Assembly (NCBI GenBank): GCA_030018715.1
Contig: JASEHN010000142.1
Location: forward strand, 1 to 7,341
Length of the DNA stretch: 7,341 nucleotides
Reading direction: 5' to 3'
DNA from: Thermodesulfobacteriota bacterium
GTDB lineage: Bacteria > Desulfobacterota > SM23-61
The position numbers were made by a program, and so were the translations under genes. Below are positions 5,003 to 7,341 of this stretch, one piece after another (the first letter of the stretch is position 1; each line of letters begins with the position of its first letter). The notes under the pieces were generated by a model. It was not told where the DNA came from and made no database searches. It worked only from the letters and a program-made list of their open reading frames with translations.

Positions 5003-5278
5003 GCCTCTTGCCCCCCCTTCACTTTACAGAATCCCTATTCGTGGCCCGGGGTTCGGGGCGATGAGCGCGGGCAGCATCGGCCGGGAAAAAGCCTTTCCCA
5101 AAGTTTTAAACCGCGTTTCCGCAAAATGAGGCGGGGTGCCTTTTCCCGCCCTGTCGATGAAACAACTATCGCCTCATACTGCCAAGCGAAGCGCCCCGAA
5201 TCCCGGGCCTGGGAAGGATCATCTAACACCAGTTAATAACCAATCATTCGTGACTACAAAAAGTGAAGGGGGGCGAGG
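5003..5278. repeat. Imperfect long inverted-repeat element, MITE-like, noncoding
   Basis: The outer arms are the gccccccttcacttt-type block at 5003-5025 and its reverse complement at 5258-5278. The next arms are 5043-5060 (ggcccggggttcggggcg) against 5192-5209, 17 of 18 paired. Inside these, ggcagcat (5070-5077) faces atactgcc (5175-5182). The middle holds two further hairpins: 5083-5099 (gggaaa/tttccc) and 5130-5150 (ggcggg/cccgcc). The right side carries about 30 extra bases between the outer blocks, so the arms are unequal. CTCTTTG occurs at 4986-4992 and again at 5281-5287 and could be a target duplication. The element fills most of the roughly 437-bp gap between the regulator and pyrophosphorylase genes. 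No convincing coding region lies in it. It could be a non-autonomous mobile element or a structured RNA. Confidence 0.6.
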
Positions 5279-5289
5279 TGCTCTTTGGG

Positions 5290-5318
5290 TTGCGGTTATT
5301 GGGCAACAAATCTATAAT
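5290..5318 (+). promoter_or_regulatory. Sigma-70 promoter of the pyrophosphorylase-hydF unit
   Basis: TTGCGG (5290-5295), exactly 17 nt, then a consensus TATAAT (5313-5318). The start would be near 5325, leaving a leader of about 14 nt that still contains AGGA at 5328-5331, 7 nt before the ATG. The promoter lies just outside the right arm of the inverted-repeat element. Confidence 0.7.
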
Positions 5319-5338
5319 AGAAAAAATAGGACCTCAAA

Positions 5339-6724
5339 ATGACCAAAGAACAAATTATCAACTTTTTAAGAAATCACAACCAGCAGCACATCCTGGACCA
5401 TTATCACTGGTTAAGCCCGGAGGGAAAGAATAATTATTTAAAAGAATGGGATGGACTGGACCTGGCTCTGGTTTTTGATTTGCACAAAAAATTATCTCCG
5501 GAAAAAGATTTTTCCCGTCCTTTTTATGAAATCCATCCGGCGCCCATAATCACGATCCCTGAAACAGCCAAGGAAAAGGCGCAAAGAGAAGAAGCCCGCG
5601 TTCTGGGAGAGTCGCTTATTCGTAAAAACCAGGTAGCCGTCCTGATTGTCGCGGGCGGGCAGGGTTCCCGCCTTGGTTTCGAAGGCCCTAAAGGGAAATT
5701 CCTTATATCTCCGGTTAAGAAAAAATCTTTATTTCAACTCTTTGCCGAATCCGTCCAAGCCCTTTCGAACAGATATCGATCCACGATTCCCCTGCTGATC
5801 ATGACCAACCAGGAAAATCAACTGGAGACCAGGCAATTTTTTGCATCCCACGACTTTTTTAACCTAAAAAAGGAAACAGTGTTTTTCTTTAACCAGGGTA
5901 TGTTGCCTACTCTGACACCTGAAGGCCAGTTTATCTTACAAGAAGACGGGCATCTTTTGCTAAATCCCGACGGCCACGGAGGATCTCTTAAAGCTTTGTA
6001 TGAATCGGGTTTGCTAAAACACCTGATCGACCATGGTTATGCTGAACTATTTTATTGCCAGGTGGACAACCCCCTGGTAAAAATTGCCGATCCGGTTTTT
6101 ATCGGTTATCACCGGATGGAGCAGGCTGAAATTTCCACCAAAGTGGTCCGCCGCCGGGATCTAAAAGAGAAAGTGGGGATTTATGGTTCGGTAAACAGCA
6201 AACCGACGATCGTTGAGTACAGCGATTTCCGGCCTGAAGATTATGAAGCGCTGGATGAAAATGGAGATATTCGCCATTGGGCCGGAAACACGGCCATCCA
6301 CATGATTTCCCTTGCATTCATTAAGCACTTAAACCAGCATGGGTTTGCCTTGCCGTATCACCGGGCTGTGAAGGAAGTAGAAGGCCTGGGGCCGGATGGC
6401 CGCCTGGCCAAAATAACCGGCTGGAAGTTTGAAACCTTCGTGTTCGATGCCATTCCTTTAGCAAGGAAATCTTGTTGTATGGAGGTAAGCCGGGATGAGG
6501 AATTTTCCCCGGTTAAAAATATGCAAGGAAACGATTCTCCGGATACGGCCAGGGCAGCCATGAATAAGCTGTACAGGAGCTGGCTCCTGGAAGCGGGGCT
6601 TAAGCTTTCTCCAGAAGCTAAGGTGGAAATCAGCCCGCTTTTTGCGCAGGACAAAGAAGAGCTTATCGAAAAATTAAAAGGAAAAAGCCTGGCCATAAGC
6701 GGGGATATGTATATCGGGCAATAA
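5339..6724 (+). CDS. UAP1-like UDP-sugar pyrophosphorylase (UDPGP family)
   Basis: This 461-residue enzyme of the eukaryotic-type UDPGP family condenses UTP with a sugar 1-phosphate to give a UDP-sugar and pyrophosphate. The nucleotide-binding loop is AGGQGSRLGFEGPKGK (105-120). Further landmarks are FFFNQGMLP (182-190), NPDGHGG (209-215), CQVDNPLVKIADP (240-252), AGNTAIH (315-321), KFETFVFD (363-370), RDEEFSPVKN (385-394) and VEISPL (429-434). These match human UAP1 block by block. The AGN and FVFD positions that contact the N-acetylhexosamine in UAP1 are kept, which favours UDP-GlcNAc (or GalNAc) over UDP-glucose. Specificity remains unproven. It is unrelated in fold arrangement to the usual bacterial GlmU or GalU. 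It is shorter than human UAP1 (about 505-520) mainly near the C-terminus. hydF begins 17 nt after its stop. Confidence 0.88.
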   Translation: MTKEQIINFLRNHNQQHILDHYHWLSPEGKNNYLKEWDGLDLALVFDLHKKLSPEKDFSRPFYEIHPAPIITIPETAKEKAQREEARVLGESLIRKNQVAVLIVAGGQGSRLGFEGPKGKFLISPVKKKSLFQLFAESVQALSNRYRSTIPLLIMTNQENQLETRQFFASHDFFNLKKETVFFFNQGMLPTLTPEGQFILQEDGHLLLNPDGHGGSLKALYESGLLKHLIDHGYAELFYCQVDNPLVKIADPVFIGYHRMEQAEISTKVVRRRDLKEKVGIYGSVNSKPTIVEYSDFRPEDYEALDENGDIRHWAGNTAIHMISLAFIKHLNQHGFALPYHRAVKEVEGLGPDGRLAKITGWKFETFVFDAIPLARKSCCMEVSRDEEFSPVKNMQGNDSPDTARAAMNKLYRSWLLEAGLKLSPEAKVEISPLFAQDKEELIEKLKGKSLAISGDMYIGQ

Positions 6725-6741
6725 GGGAAAAATTTAAGACA

Positions 6742-7341
6742 ATGTTTAAAACCCCCAAGTCTTTACGGTTGCAGATCGGCCTGTTTGGCCGGACAAACGT
6801 CGGGAAGTCGAGCTTCCTGAATTTGGTGGCGGGTCAGGATGTGGCCATTACATCAGCCATTGCCGGCACCACCACAGATGTGGTGGAAAAGTCCATGGAA
6901 CTTTTACCCTTAGGGCCGGTGGTTTTTTTAGACACTGCCGGCATGGATGATACCTCGCTTCTCTCGGAATCCCGGTTGAAAAAAACGGTCAAGATCTTTG
7001 ACCGGGCGGATGTAATTGTCCTTCTAACCGAACCGAATATTTTGACGGACTATGAAGAGAGGATATTAGAGGAAGCTCATAAAAGGGAGATTCCTCCGAT
7101 CATTGTGGTCAATAAGATTGATCTGCATAAGCCGTCAGATGATTTTATCGATGGTATTGCCAAAAAGACCGATAGAATCATTTTCTGTTCGAGCATTGAT
7201 CTGGGGAATCGCGACTCCTTTATAAATATTTTCAAGAAGCATTTAATCGGGGTATCCCCTGAGGATTATTTTAAGCCGCCCCCCTTGATAGGAGACTTAT
7301 TACCAGCCGGAGGGCTGGCTGTAATGATCGTTCCGATCGAC
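6742..7341 (+). CDS. hydF: [FeFe]-hydrogenase maturation GTPase HydF, 5' part (runs off the window)
   Basis: An open frame of 200 codons runs from ATG 6742 to the last base. HydF is usually about 400 residues, so this is roughly the first half. It is the GTPase and scaffold on which HydE and HydG products assemble the 2Fe subcluster before transfer to the hydrogenase HydA. The G1 loop is GRTNVGKSS (16-24), switch I AGTTTD (41-46), G3 DTAGMDD (64-70), G4 NKID (124-127) and G5 CSS (149-151). RLQIGLFGRTNVGKS, the AGTTTDVVEKSMELLPLGPV region and LIGDLLPAGG...VMIVPID after the G domain are typical of HydF and set it apart from Era or MnmE. The [4Fe-4S] cysteine domain lies beyond the window. The ribosome binding site is weak and the gap to the upstream stop is 17 nt, so co-transcription and perhaps translational coupling are likely. 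Confidence 0.93.
   Translation, partial: MFKTPKSLRLQIGLFGRTNVGKSSFLNLVAGQDVAITSAIAGTTTDVVEKSMELLPLGPVVFLDTAGMDDTSLLSESRLKKTVKIFDRADVIVLLTEPNILTDYEERILEEAHKREIPPIIVVNKIDLHKPSDDFIDGIAKKTDRIIFCSSIDLGNRDSFINIFKKHLIGVSPEDYFKPPPLIGDLLPAGGLAVMIVPID

Noticed and set aside
5035..5229. 64-codon minus-strand open frame inside the inverted-repeat element
   Set aside because: It follows the palindromic arms, lacks a clear ribosome binding site and has no domain I recognise. It is best explained as structure-driven sequence.

Overview
The window looks like a chromosome segment of an anaerobic bacterium. The main clue is a 3'-truncated hydF, the GTPase that matures [FeFe]-hydrogenase. The mixed GC content, the heptanucleotide arrays between genes and the general gene style would suit a Desulfobacterota (delta-proteobacterial) lineage, but that placement is inference and no taxonomic marker is present.

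Layout. Bases 18-650 hold a compact IS200-group insertion sequence: one Y1/HUH transposase gene on the minus strand, near-identical hairpins at both ends, two further hairpins after the gene, and a 5'-leader stem that can hide the transposase ribosome binding site. Bases 759-1308 hold the remains of a HEPN/MNT (HepT-MntA type) toxin-antitoxin pair. The nucleotidyltransferase antitoxin is open, but only about the last 50 residues of the HEPN toxin survive, including its RNFLAH catalytic motif. Next come glpK (glycerol kinase), corA (divalent-cation channel) and an XRE-cupin regulator, all on the minus strand. A putative divergent promoter region follows, then a roughly 276-bp imperfect inverted-repeat element. 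A plus-strand unit closes the window: a eukaryotic-type (UAP1-like) UDP-sugar pyrophosphorylase behind a good sigma-70 promoter, then hydF only 17 nt downstream, running off the end.

The most unusual feature is a set of heptanucleotide tandem arrays. The stop codons of glpK, corA and the XRE-cupin gene are each followed, with no gap, by a 7-bp-periodic array, and each array has its own heptamer sequence. The glpK array lies exactly where the HEPN toxin gene loses its 5' part, so it marks a rearrangement junction. The corA array has a 42-bp higher-order repeat (6 x 7), and part of it is inverted on the glpK side of a short AT-rich spacer.

Functionally the genes are a mixture: glycerol phosphorylation, Mg/Co transport, a small-molecule-type regulator, nucleotide-sugar synthesis and hydrogenase maturation. 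I see no single pathway joining them. Only the pyrophosphorylase-hydF pair (17 nt apart) and the HEPN-MNT pair (1 nt apart) look like co-transcribed units.
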